This document shows, in pieces, positions 1 to 5,253 of a stretch of 5,253 nt of DNA (the stretch's first letter is position 1; each line of letters opens with the position of its first letter). The stretch is from an uncultured Verrucomicrobiota bacterium. Its GTDB lineage: Bacteria; Verrucomicrobiota; Verrucomicrobiia; Limisphaerales; SXTU01. The stretch covers positions 1-5,253 of the forward strand of contig CAIPBN010000891.1 of the NCBI GenBank assembly GCA_903863315.1. Direction: 5' to 3'. The notes below the pieces were generated by a model. That model saw nothing but the letters and a program-made list of their open reading frames with translations. It was not told the DNA's origin and did no database searches. Made by a program: the position numbers and the translations under genes.

Positions 1-199
1 CGACGTGATCGTGGTGACAGTGGGTGATGGCGATGGCGTCCAGCTCCTCATCCTTCACGAGGTCCAGCAAGGGCAGCGAGGCGCGGCCTTCCAGCTTGGG
101 GTGGACACCCGCGTCCATGAGCAGACGATGGCCGTCGAGTTCGAGCCACCACGCGCTCGCGCCAATGTCAGTATCGGGATTCAAGTTGCGAATGCGCAT
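1..199 (-). CDS. Metallo-beta-lactamase-fold hydrolase, N-terminal part (cut by window edge)
   Basis: The first 66 residues are visible; the gene continues beyond position 1. The protein begins MRIRNLNPDTDIGASAWWLE, followed by a beta-strand pair ending in LLMDAGVHP (residues 26-34). Then comes the metal-binding signature HCHHDH at residues 60-65, which fits HxHxDH of the metallo-beta-lactamase superfamily and normally binds two zinc ions. The early 'IGAS...LELDGHRLLMDAG' layout resembles the Cft2/YSH1-like (COG1236) branch of RNA-processing nucleases more than class B lactamases or glyoxalase II. That subfamily call is an inference, because the beta-CASP region would lie outside the window. 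There is no signal peptide, so a cytoplasmic location is expected. The ATG at 199 is supported by a strong Shine-Dalgarno 13 nt upstream. The gene is co-directional with the two exported-protein genes upstream, with a 64-nt gap, and may be a distal operon member. Confidence 0.85.
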   Translation of the reverse strand, partial: MRIRNLNPDTDIGASAWWLELDGHRLLMDAGVHPKLEGRASLPLLDLVKDEELDAIAITHCHHDHV

Positions 200-212
200 G
201 GAGCTAGCAAAC

Positions 213-220
213 CACCTCCC
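213..220 (-). promoter_or_regulatory. Ribosome binding site of the metallo-hydrolase gene
   Basis: On the minus strand this reads GGGAGGTG, a near-complete match to the anti-Shine-Dalgarno complement, 13 nt before the ATG at 199. It fixes the start of the truncated hydrolase gene. The remainder of the 64-nt gap (200-263) shows no hairpin with a T-run, so there is no sign of termination between this gene and the one upstream. Confidence 0.7.
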
Positions 221-263
221 GCCGTGCTTGGACACCTGAATCTCAGCCCACCTCGCTCCGCAG

Positions 264-1055
264 CTACTTCAAACCACCCAGCACACCGCCGAGCGCGCGC
301 ATGGTCGCGGCCTGGATAACCGCGTTCAGGTCTGCCATCTTGGTCAGGCCGGCCGGGATCTCGAAGTAACGCGGATCAGGCGCGCCCAGCCGGACATTGC
401 TCAACAGGAACTGGTAAGTCTGCTGTTCCTTGGTGATGACCAGCTTGACCGGCAGGTTCTGCAAGTTGGTGGCCTGCCAGACCGTGGCCGTGCCGTCGTC
501 GCCCGGCACCTTGACGGCGTATTTGATGGTGGGCTGGCCGGCGATGGTCTCGCGGCCAATTTCACGCTTTTCCAGCCGGCCGACTTTCTCTTGAGCCTGC
601 TGTCGGACACCTCCAACCGGCACGGCCGGCATCGGAATGTAGGATTTCACCCCGGGCAGCACCAATGTGAGCGGCTGGTTGGGCAGATAAACGAAGAACA
701 TCCGGTCCAAGCCCATATCCTTGAAACTGGCGACAGCCTCCGGCGGGAAAGAGGCGCTCTTCACATTGGCCAGATTCAGTTCCCAACGCATTTTGCCATC
801 CGCAGCGGCCACTCCGAAAGGCAGTGTGAGGGCTGGCTCCTTGCCAATGGGGGGCACTGTGACCTCCACCCCGGCCGTGAAATTCCGCGTGTCGCTCAAG
901 AACTCGGACAGGGCGGCCGCCAGAAACGCGGCGTGGCTGTTGAACTGGTTGGTGCTGGCGGCGGGCGGTGGAGCCGCCACGGCGGCAAGCGCCAAACCCC
1001 AAGCCACAGCCACGCTGGCCAGCAGATGCTTCACGATGTGGGTGGGAAGAGTCAC
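264..1055 (-). CDS. Exported hypothetical protein, DUF4412/LolA-like C-terminal half
   Basis: The protein has 263 residues. The N-terminus has a basic segment (HIVKH, residues 6-10), a hydrophobic core (about 11-27) and small residues (AAVAAPPPA), so it looks like a secretory signal peptide with cleavage near residues 24-28. No lipobox cysteine is present, so a soluble periplasmic protein is expected. The C-terminal half carries the pattern of DUF4412 and outer-membrane-lipoprotein-sorting-type proteins: 'GRETIAGQPTIKY' (167-179), 'TVWQATNLQNLPVKLVI' (191-207), and 'LSNVRLGAPDPRYFEIPAGL' (218-237). Such folds are half-open beta barrels that often bind lipid. The ligand cannot be read from the sequence and the family call is from pattern memory. 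The start is GTG at 1055, directly after the stop of the YceI gene, with AAGGAGG 11 nt upstream. A GTG at codon 8 is an alternative. The zero-nt junction implies translational coupling to the YceI-family gene. Confidence 0.75.
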   Translation of the reverse strand: MTLPTHIVKHLLASVAVAWGLALAAVAAPPPAASTNQFNSHAAFLAAALSEFLSDTRNFTAGVEVTVPPIGKEPALTLPFGVAAADGKMRWELNLANVKSASFPPEAVASFKDMGLDRMFFVYLPNQPLTLVLPGVKSYIPMPAVPVGGVRQQAQEKVGRLEKREIGRETIAGQPTIKYAVKVPGDDGTATVWQATNLQNLPVKLVITKEQQTYQFLLSNVRLGAPDPRYFEIPAGLTKMADLNAVIQAATMRALGGVLGGLK

Positions 1056-1694
1056 CTACTTCACCGCCTCCTTTTTGCCCACCACCCACTCGAAGGTGAG
1101 CTTCACTTCGTCGCCGGTCTTGATCAATCCCACTGCGGCAGTGGGAGCTGGCGGGGTGATCTTGAAGTCGGTCATCTTCACCGCTGTGCTGCCATTGAAG
1201 GTGACCCGCGACTGATCCACGCGCCGCACCAGGCTGACCGGGAAGGCAACCTCCTTGGTGACGCCTGAGACAGTCAATGTGCCCTTCGCCTCGAACTGAA
1301 CCTGGGCACCCTTCGCCTCCTTGAACGTCAGTTCGGCCAGCTTGAACACGATGCGCGGGTTCTCCTTCTCCTTCATGGCCTCCTGCATCACGGCATCCAT
1401 CGCCTTGCCGCTGCTGCACTTGAGCGAGCGCACCGCCACAAAAGTCTCGGCCTGGGCGGCCACCTTGCCGGGCTTCGCCTTCTCAGGCGCTTCGAGCAGA
1501 GCGGCATCCAGCTCCAAGAACCCGCCGATGAGCTGGCTCTCGGCATGCCAGTCGTGAATCGTGGAAGTGCCGTCCATGCGCATCTTGCTGCCCGGCTGCG
1601 ACTCATACCGGACCATGGTAGCGGCCGAGGCGGAAGCGGACAGGCTGAGCAAAACTGCAGCGCTGAACAGGGAGGCGAAACGTTGGGCTTTCAT
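1056..1694 (-). CDS. YceI-family periplasmic protein
   Basis: The protein has 212 residues from the chosen ATG, within the usual size for precursors of the YceI family (lipocalin-like beta barrels that bind isoprenoid or amphiphilic ligands). It begins MKAQRF followed by a hydrophobic stretch ending in SASASA, a clear Sec signal peptide probably cleaved after residue 24. Family hallmarks seen are GTSTIHDWHAES (42-53); a central section with 'VAVRSLKCSSGKAMD' (86-100) leading into 'NPRIVFKLAEL' (112-122); 'KGTLTVSGVTKEVAFPV' (137-153); and 'MTDFKITPP' (184-192) followed by 'TGDEVKLTFEW' (203-213 region, C-terminal strand). The frame stays open upstream to a GTG at 1781, but that extension (MRLRCAESSLTWPRRN...) would bury the signal peptide, so ATG 1694 is preferred. 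An ATG six codons upstream (1712) is possible. Neither has a convincing Shine-Dalgarno. It is the first gene of the leftward cluster. The biological ligand is unknown. Confidence 0.9.
   Translation of the reverse strand: MKAQRFASLFSAAVLLSLSASASAATMVRYESQPGSKMRMDGTSTIHDWHAESQLIGGFLELDAALLEAPEKAKPGKVAAQAETFVAVRSLKCSSGKAMDAVMQEAMKEKENPRIVFKLAELTFKEAKGAQVQFEAKGTLTVSGVTKEVAFPVSLVRRVDQSRVTFNGSTAVKMTDFKITPPAPTAAVGLIKTGDEVKLTFEWVVGKKEAVK
1067..1073 (-). promoter_or_regulatory. Ribosome binding site embedded in the end of the YceI-family gene
   Basis: On the minus strand this reads AAGGAGG and lies within the last codons of the upstream YceI-family gene (encoding KKEA). It sits 11 nt before the GTG at 1055. 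It supports the non-ATG start of the downstream exported protein and indicates that the two genes share one transcript. Confidence 0.7.
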
Positions 1695-1828
1695 GGAGAG
1701 TGTCGTTGGCATCGTCGTGGCGGCGATTGCAGCGTTTCGACGGGGCCACGTCAAACTTGATTCGGCACACCGCAACCTCACCCCACTGCGGGCTTGCGTA
1801 GCGGGGCGCTTCGCGTAAAGCCGCAGCG
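1695..1828. other. Divergent intergenic region between the YceI-family gene and miaA
   Basis: These 134 nt must hold or adjoin promoters for both the leftward exported-protein genes and the rightward miaA-lol operon. I find no convincing sigma-70 -35/-10 pair on either strand and no clean palindrome. There is only an imperfect direct repeat, GCTTGCGTA at 1793 and GCTTCGCGTA near 1809. Role assignment is from gene orientation only. Confidence 0.4.
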
Positions 1829-2809
1829 ATGCACAACGTGTCCGCGCATTCGGTTCGAGCCCCGGCTTTCATCGCTGGGCCCACGGCTGTGGGAAAAAGC
1901 GCGGTGGCGCTGCACCTGGCGGAGCTGCTCGGGGGCGAAATCATCTCCGTGGACTCGATGCAGGTCTATCGCGGGCTGGACCTCGGGACGGCCAAACCAT
2001 CGCCCGCCGAACAAGCGCGCGCGCGACATCATCTGGTGGACGTGGCGGAGCTCACCGAGACATTCGATGCCGCGTGCTTCCTCCGGCTGGCAACCACCGC
2101 CGTGCAAACCATCCAAGGCCGGGGCCGGGTGCCGATTTTCTGCGGTGGAACCGGCCTCTACTTCAGCGCCTGGCTCAACGGTTTGGGCGAAGCCCCGCCC
2201 ACCGATCCCGCAATGCGGACCTTGTTGGAATCGACCCCGCTGCCGGAATTGCTCGCCGAACTGGAGCAGCGAGACCCGGAAACCTTCGCCCGCATCGACC
2301 GCGAGAACCCGCGCCGAGTCGTGCGCGCAGTGGAAGTCATCCGGCTGACGGGCCGACCCTTCTCCGCCCAGCGCGCCGCGTGGCCTGCCGCTCCCAGCTT
2401 CCAACTTTCAACTCCCATCTGGTGCCTGAGCCGTGAGCCGGCCGACTTGCGCAGGCGCATCGAAGCCCGGGTGGACGCGATGTTCACCGCTGGTTTGGTG
2501 GCCGAAACAAGGACGCTGCTGGAGCATGGGCTGGAGCACAACCGCACTGCGATGCAGGCCATTGGCTATCGGCAGGTCGTCGAGCATCTGCGCGGCGAAC
2601 GCGGGCTGGCTGAAACCATCGCCTTGGTGAAAACCAAGACGTGGCAATTCGCCCGTCGACAAGGCACCTGGTTCCGCCGCCAGTTGGCAGTCGAGCCAGT
2701 GCCGTTGTCCGTGGACACCGACGCACTGACCGTGGCACGCCAGCTCGCGGAGCGGTTCCGTGCCACTGCGGCTGGCAATCACTTGCCCGCGAACCATTCC
2801 GTCCATTAG
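1829..2809 (+). CDS. miaA: tRNA dimethylallyltransferase
   Basis: The enzyme transfers a dimethylallyl group from DMAPP to N6 of adenosine 37 in tRNAs reading UNN codons, the first step of i6A/ms2i6A synthesis, in the cytoplasm. At 326 residues it is close to the roughly 300-320 typical of MiaA. Visible motifs are the Walker A loop GPTAVGKS (17-24); DSMQVYRGLDLGTAKP (42-57) with the conserved Asp42; GGTGLY (106-111); NPRRVVRAVEV (160-170); RVDAMFTAGLVAET (214-227); AIGYRQ (244-249); and KTKTWQFARRQGTWFRR (267-283). The start ATG is the first possible one after an in-frame TAG at 1799. Its Shine-Dalgarno is weak. Residues 190-196 (SFQLSTP) are encoded by a short heptamer repeat array in the linker after the RPFSAQRAAW segment. 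No catalytic motif is disrupted, so the gene looks functional. The lol permease gene follows after 10 nt. Confidence 0.97.
   Translation: MHNVSAHSVRAPAFIAGPTAVGKSAVALHLAELLGGEIISVDSMQVYRGLDLGTAKPSPAEQARARHHLVDVAELTETFDAACFLRLATTAVQTIQGRGRVPIFCGGTGLYFSAWLNGLGEAPPTDPAMRTLLESTPLPELLAELEQRDPETFARIDRENPRRVVRAVEVIRLTGRPFSAQRAAWPAAPSFQLSTPIWCLSREPADLRRRIEARVDAMFTAGLVAETRTLLEHGLEHNRTAMQAIGYRQVVEHLRGERGLAETIALVKTKTWQFARRQGTWFRRQLAVEPVPLSVDTDALTVARQLAERFRATAAGNHLPANHSVH
2392..2419 (+). repeat. Short heptamer array inside miaA
   Basis: Four consecutive 7-nt units are seen: TCCCAGC, TTCCAAC, TTTCAAC, TCCCATC. The two central ones are exact matches to units of the intergenic array at 4785-4812. The segment 2398-2412 is identical over 15 nt to 4791-4805 (CTTCCAACTTTCAAC). 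It is read in the miaA frame from codon 191 (TTC CAA CTT TCA), giving FQLST in a linker. The outer two units match the consensus at 5 of 7 positions, so the array edges are soft. Confidence 0.65.
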
Positions 2810-2819
2810 CCTGCGCCGG

Positions 2820-4091
2820 ATGTCGCGCCTGCCCTTCGAGCTGCTGCTGGCCCTGCGTTACCTGCGCCCCAAGCGCACGTTCGTCTCGGTCATCACGCTC
2901 ATCTCCGTGATTGGCGTGATGCTCGGCGTGGCGGTGCTCATCATTGTCATCAGTGTGATGAGCGGCTTCGACCGCCAGCTCCGCGAGCGGCTGCTGGGCT
3001 TCAATGCCCACCTGCGCGTCATCAAGCCCGGTGAGCTGCTCTCCAACCGCGAGGAAATCATGGCCCGCATCGCCGCGAATCCGCGCGTCCGTGGCGTCGC
3101 ACCCTTCGTGCAGGGCAAGGTGCTGCTGGAGACCCAGCCGACCGTGGGCGGTTCCATGGTGGACGCGCCGGTCGTCCGTGGCGTGGATGCGCGACGCGAG
3201 GCGGATGTGAGTGATCTGCCCAAGAGCGTCACCAATGGCGTGTTTGATCTGCGCGGCAACGGGCTCATCGTCGGCCGCGAGCTGGCCAACAACCTCGGCG
3301 TGCGCGTGGGCGACCGCGTAGCGATCTATTCCCCGGCGAACTTGAAGAAGATGAAGGACAGCCGCCGCTCGGGCAAAGAGGAGTCGGCCCTGCCGGACGA
3401 ATTCACAGTCAAAGGCGTCTTCGATGTCGGCTATTACGAGTTCAACGCCAACGTCGTCATCACCTCGCTCGCCAACGCGCAGGATCTCTACGAATTGCAG
3501 GACAACGTCCACGGCCTGCAAATCATGCTGCACGACCCCGCCCAGGCCGAGCTCGCACGCCGGGAGCTTCAAAGCGTGCTGGGCCTGGACTACATCGTCC
3601 GCACTTGGATGGACGACAATTCCGGCATCCTCAACGCGCTGCTGGTCGAGAAGAACGTCATGTTTTACCTGCTGTTCTTCATCATGATCGTCGCCGCGTT
3701 TGGCATCACCAGCGCGCAGATCACCTTCGTGGTGCAGAAGACGCGCGAGATCGGCGTGCTCAAGGCGCTCGGCGCGACCAACGGCCAGGTGCGCTGGCTC
3801 TTCCTGAGCCAGAGCCTCATTGTGGGCGTGCTGGGCGTGCTGGCGGGGTTCGGACTGGGGCTCTTGTTGCTGCATTACCGCAATGACTTCCTCGACTTGA
3901 TGAACCGGCTGACGGGCTTTGAACTGTTCCCGCGCACGATCTACGCCTTCGACCGTCTGCCCGCGCTGATCGTGCCCAGCGACATCGCGATCATCTGCGG
4001 TGGCTCGCTGTTCATCTGCCTGCTGGCCGGTCTGTTGCCGGCGTGGAATGCAGGCCGGCTGCAACCCGTGGAGGCGCTGCGCAATGAGTGA
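2820..4091 (+). CDS. lolC: LolC/LolE-type lipoprotein-releasing ABC permease
   Basis: The protein has 423 residues, typical for LolC/LolE (about 400-415). This inner-membrane subunit extracts acylated lipoproteins from the outer leaflet of the inner membrane, powered by LolD, and passes them to a periplasmic carrier. Topology fits the family: one N-terminal membrane segment (about 21-47), a large periplasmic MacB-type domain (about 50-275), then three membrane segments (about 279-303, 327-352, 385-408). The cytoplasmic coupling segment TREIGVLKALGAT (308-320) and the C-terminal AGRLQPVEALRNE are family hallmarks. The start ATG 2820 gives the usual MSRLPFELLLALRYLRPKR opening; a GTG at 2760 would overlap miaA by 50 nt and add an unlikely leader. 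The Shine-Dalgarno is weak, suggesting coupling to miaA translation. Whether it is the orthologue of LolC, LolE or the fused-role LolF cannot be decided. With only one copy here a homodimer is plausible. A charged loop lies at about 171-195. Confidence 0.93.
   Translation: MSRLPFELLLALRYLRPKRTFVSVITLISVIGVMLGVAVLIIVISVMSGFDRQLRERLLGFNAHLRVIKPGELLSNREEIMARIAANPRVRGVAPFVQGKVLLETQPTVGGSMVDAPVVRGVDARREADVSDLPKSVTNGVFDLRGNGLIVGRELANNLGVRVGDRVAIYSPANLKKMKDSRRSGKEESALPDEFTVKGVFDVGYYEFNANVVITSLANAQDLYELQDNVHGLQIMLHDPAQAELARRELQSVLGLDYIVRTWMDDNSGILNALLVEKNVMFYLLFFIMIVAAFGITSAQITFVVQKTREIGVLKALGATNGQVRWLFLSQSLIVGVLGVLAGFGLGLLLLHYRNDFLDLMNRLTGFELFPRTIYAFDRLPALIVPSDIAIICGGSLFICLLAGLLPAWNAGRLQPVEALRNE
4070..4074 (+). 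promoter_or_regulatory. Ribosome binding site of lolD within the permease gene
   Basis: GGAGG lies 9 nt before ATG 4084, inside the codons for the end of the permease (PVEALRNE). With the 8-nt overlap of the two reading frames (ATGAGTGA, 4084-4091), it decides the lolD start and implies coupled translation of permease and ATPase. Confidence 0.8.
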
Positions 4092-4758
4092 GCCCATCCT
4101 CCGCGCCACCGGCCTGCGCAAGACCTACCGGATTGGGACCCGCGCCGTGGAAGTCCTGCGCGGCGTGGACCTGACCGTGGCCGCCGGCGAGTTCGTCGCG
4201 CTGCGCGGCGCGTCCGGGGCGGGCAAGAGCACGCTGCTACACTTGCTGGGCGGCCTCGACCGCGCAAACCACGGCGAGATCCAGTTCCGCACGCAGAGCC
4301 TGGCCGCTTTGACGACCTACGAGCTGGCGAAGCTTCGCAACACCGCCTTTGGGCACATCTTCCAAGCCTATCACCTGCTGCCGGAGCTGGACGCGCTGGA
4401 GAATGTCTGCTTGCCGGCGCGGGTGGCGCGGCTGGACGCAGCGGTGGCCGAGGCGCGTGCACGCGAGCTGCTGCGGCGCGTGGGCCTGGAACATCGCCTA
4501 GAGCATCGTCCGGCGGAACTTTCCGGCGGCGAACAGCAACGCGTCGCCATCGCCCGGGCCCTAGTCAACCAGCCGCAACTCATCCTCGCCGACGAGCCCA
4601 CCGGCAATCTCGATTCGCACACGGGCGAGGAAATTCTGGACCTGCTGTGCCAGCTCCGCGCCGAGCGCAACGTCACCTTGCTCATCGCCACGCACGACGC
4701 CCGCGTGGCCGCCCGTGCGCCGCGCGTGGTGGAGTTGGTGGACGGAGCGCTGAAGTAG
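4084..4758 (+). CDS. lolD: Lipoprotein-releasing system ATP-binding protein
   Basis: This 224-residue ABC ATPase (E. coli LolD is about 233) acts on the cytoplasmic face with the preceding permease. All nucleotide-binding motifs are present: Walker A GASGAGKST (42-50), Q-loop Gln94 within GHIFQAYHLLPEL (90-102), signature LSGGEQQR (146-153), Walker B LILADEP (166-172), D-loop GNLD (174-177) and switch His204. The stretch 'FQAYHLLPELDALENV' is characteristic of the LolD/MacB/FtsE branch, and the YRIGTRAVEVLRGVDL start (15-30) fits LolD. The start ATG 4084 overlaps the permease stop and has a good Shine-Dalgarno. An earlier in-frame start at 4000 would translate an antisense-looking leader and is rejected. 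MacB-like export ATPases are the main alternative, but the adjacent permease is of LolC/E type, which favours lipoprotein release. Confidence 0.95.
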   Translation: MSEPILRATGLRKTYRIGTRAVEVLRGVDLTVAAGEFVALRGASGAGKSTLLHLLGGLDRANHGEIQFRTQSLAALTTYELAKLRNTAFGHIFQAYHLLPELDALENVCLPARVARLDAAVAEARARELLRRVGLEHRLEHRPAELSGGEQQRVAIARALVNQPQLILADEPTGNLDSHTGEEILDLLCQLRAERNVTLLIATHDARVAARAPRVVELVDGALK

Positions 4759-4784
4759 CGGTGGTAAATGCGAAGGGAAAAAGC

Positions 4785-4867
4785 TTCCAACTTCCAACTT
4801 TCAACGTCCAAAGAACCGGACGCGCGTTGGTTGAAGGTTGAGCGTTCGACGTTGGACGTTGAAAGTT
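4785..4867. repeat. Inverted arrays of 7-nt repeats forming a long stem-loop
   Basis: The left array holds TTCCAAC, TTCCAAC, TTTCAAC, GTCCAAA (4785-4812). The right array holds GTTGAAG, GTTGAGC, GTTCGAC, GTTGGAC, GTTGAAA (4830-4864), i.e. the complementary unit type. The arrays pair: AACTTTCAACGTCCAA at 4796-4811 is the exact reverse complement of 4852-4867, a 16-bp perfect stem with a 40-nt loop. The element lies in the convergent gap between lolD and the aminotransferase gene. No T-run follows the stem, so it is not a textbook intrinsic terminator, though the hairpin could stabilise or end both converging transcripts. Base composition is lower in GC than the flanking genes. Confidence 0.85.
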
Positions 4868-4871
4868 TCCG

Positions 4872-4898
4872 CTCTGCGATCTCTGCGCCCTTTCGCGG
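4872..4898 (+). repeat. Three tandem 9-nt units next to the heptamer element
   Basis: CTCTGCGAT, CTCTGCGCC and CTTTCGCGG follow each other with no spacer. The first two share CTCTGCG, and the third is degenerate. They start 5 nt after the heptamer stem-loop, before the end of the aminotransferase gene. With only three units, one of them imperfect, this may be chance, but the placement next to the other repeat is suggestive. Confidence 0.45.
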
Positions 4899-4907
4899 CA
4901 AAGAGTC

Positions 4908-5253
4908 TCAGCCCCGCCGCTGACACTCCGCGACGTAGTCACGGAAGGCCTGCTGAAGCTGGCGCGTGATTGGACCGGGCTGGCCGTCGCCGACCTTGCG
5001 ATCGTTGATCTGCACCACGGGCATCACCTCGTTCGTCGTGCCAAAGAGCATCGCCTCCTGCGCGCACCGCAGCTCGCTTTCCGCCGCTGGGAATTCCCTC
5101 ACGGGGATGCCCATCGCGGCACACAAGCCCAACGCCACGAGCCGGGTGACCCCGGGCAGGATGTAGTTGCTGCGCGGCGCGGTGCGGAGCACGCCATCCA
5201 TGACCACGGCGAAATTCGAGAGCGAACCTTCCAGCGCGAAGCCATCGCGCACC
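4908..5253 (-). CDS. Class IV PLP-dependent aminotransferase, C-terminal part (cut by window edge)
   Basis: The last 115 codons of the gene are visible; the N-terminal half, with the PLP-binding lysine, lies beyond position 5253. The first complete codon is GTG read as an internal valine, not a start. Seen are VRDGFALEGSLSNF (1-14 of the fragment) with the class IV EGS...N pattern; LPGVTR (32-37); GIPVREFPAAESEL (48-61); FGTTNEVMPVVQIND (70-84); and GDGQPGPITRQLQQAF near the end. The family contains branched-chain aminotransferases, D-amino-acid aminotransferase and aminodeoxychorismate lyase. The TTNEVMPV segment and the short G-GQPGPIT tail are most like D-amino-acid aminotransferase (D-Ala/D-Glu interconversion for peptidoglycan), but that assignment is an inference. 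Within CAQEAMLF, a Gln replaces the Asp more often seen in 'ADEVF'. The gene converges on lolD across 149 nt of repeat-bearing DNA. Confidence 0.9.
   Translation of the reverse strand, partial: VRDGFALEGSLSNFAVVMDGVLRTAPRSNYILPGVTRLVALGLCAAMGIPVREFPAAESELRCAQEAMLFGTTNEVMPVVQINDRKVGDGQPGPITRQLQQAFRDYVAECQRRG

Noticed and set aside
935..960. GTTGAAC and GGTTGG matches to the heptamer family within the 263-aa exported protein gene
   Set aside because: It is a single unit without 7-nt phasing, explained by the codons for TNQFNSH.
562..1419. Open frame of 285 codons on the minus strand spanning the junction of the two exported-protein genes
   Set aside because: It lies in another frame of the same strand, gives a low-complexity Gly/Arg/Gln-rich product, and conflicts with the YceI family motifs and signal peptides in the accepted frames.
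1695..1781. N-terminal extension of the YceI-family protein to GTG 1781
   Set aside because: It would place 29 arginine- and threonine-rich residues before a textbook signal peptide, with no Shine-Dalgarno.
1740..1828. Promoter or operator for miaA
   Set aside because: There is no recognisable -35/-10 spacing and only an imperfect GCTTGCGTA/GCTTCGCGTA direct repeat, too weak to call.
2484..4121. Open frame of 545 codons on the minus strand opposite the permease and the end of miaA
   Set aside because: It is fully antisense to well-recognised miaA and lol permease motifs. Its product is a His/Gln/Ala/Asp-rich string without domain pattern, as expected when a GC-rich gene is read in reverse in the matching codon phase.
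4796..4867. Intrinsic transcription terminator for lolD and the aminotransferase gene
   Set aside because: The stem is strong, but the 40-nt loop is long and no T-run follows on either strand, so I list it as a repeat and only mention possible termination.
4682..4942. Small minus-strand open frames across the lolD end and repeat region
   Set aside because: They translate the repeat arrays and the antisense of lolD, with no Shine-Dalgarno and no family pattern.

Overview
The window is GC-rich, densely coding bacterial DNA with seven genes, two of them cut by the window edges. It most resembles a member of the Verrucomicrobiota. This rests on the character of the encoded proteins and on short-unit repeats built on TTCCAAC/GTTGGAA heptamers, which I associate from memory with that phylum. 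No ribosomal or other marker gene is present, so the assignment is an inference. I see no rRNA, tRNA, CRISPR array, insertion sequence or phage gene.

Left part, minus strand (1 to about 1694). Reading leftwards, there are three co-directional genes: an exported YceI-family protein, an exported protein with a C-terminal half like DUF4412/LolA-type proteins, and the N-terminus of a metallo-beta-lactamase-fold hydrolase that runs off the left edge. The first two abut with no spacer, and the second has its Shine-Dalgarno inside the end of the first, so they are almost certainly co-transcribed. The third follows after 64 nt with its own good ribosome binding site.

Middle, plus strand (1829 to 4758). 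A short divergent intergenic region separates the left block from a tight three-gene operon. It contains miaA (tRNA A37 dimethylallyltransferase), a LolC/LolE-type permease 10 nt downstream, and lolD (lipoprotein-releasing ATPase), which overlaps the permease by 8 nt. Permease plus LolD would form an inner-membrane machine that extracts lipoproteins and hands them to a periplasmic carrier. Only one permease gene is seen, so a homodimeric (LolF-like) permease is likely unless another copy lies elsewhere.

Right part. The convergent gap 4759-4907 holds a repeat element: two opposed arrays of 7-nt units forming a 16-bp perfect inverted repeat, followed by three 9-nt units. A short version of the same heptamer array lies inside the miaA coding sequence, read in frame as part of a linker. 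After the gap, on the minus strand, is the C-terminal part of a class IV PLP-dependent aminotransferase, closest in character to D-amino-acid aminotransferase.

The genes themselves are ordinary housekeeping or envelope genes. The most unusual signal is the heptamer repeat family and its intrusion into miaA. The charged loop at the expected LolA-binding position of the permease, and the pair of putative lipid-binding exported proteins next door, are secondary points of interest.
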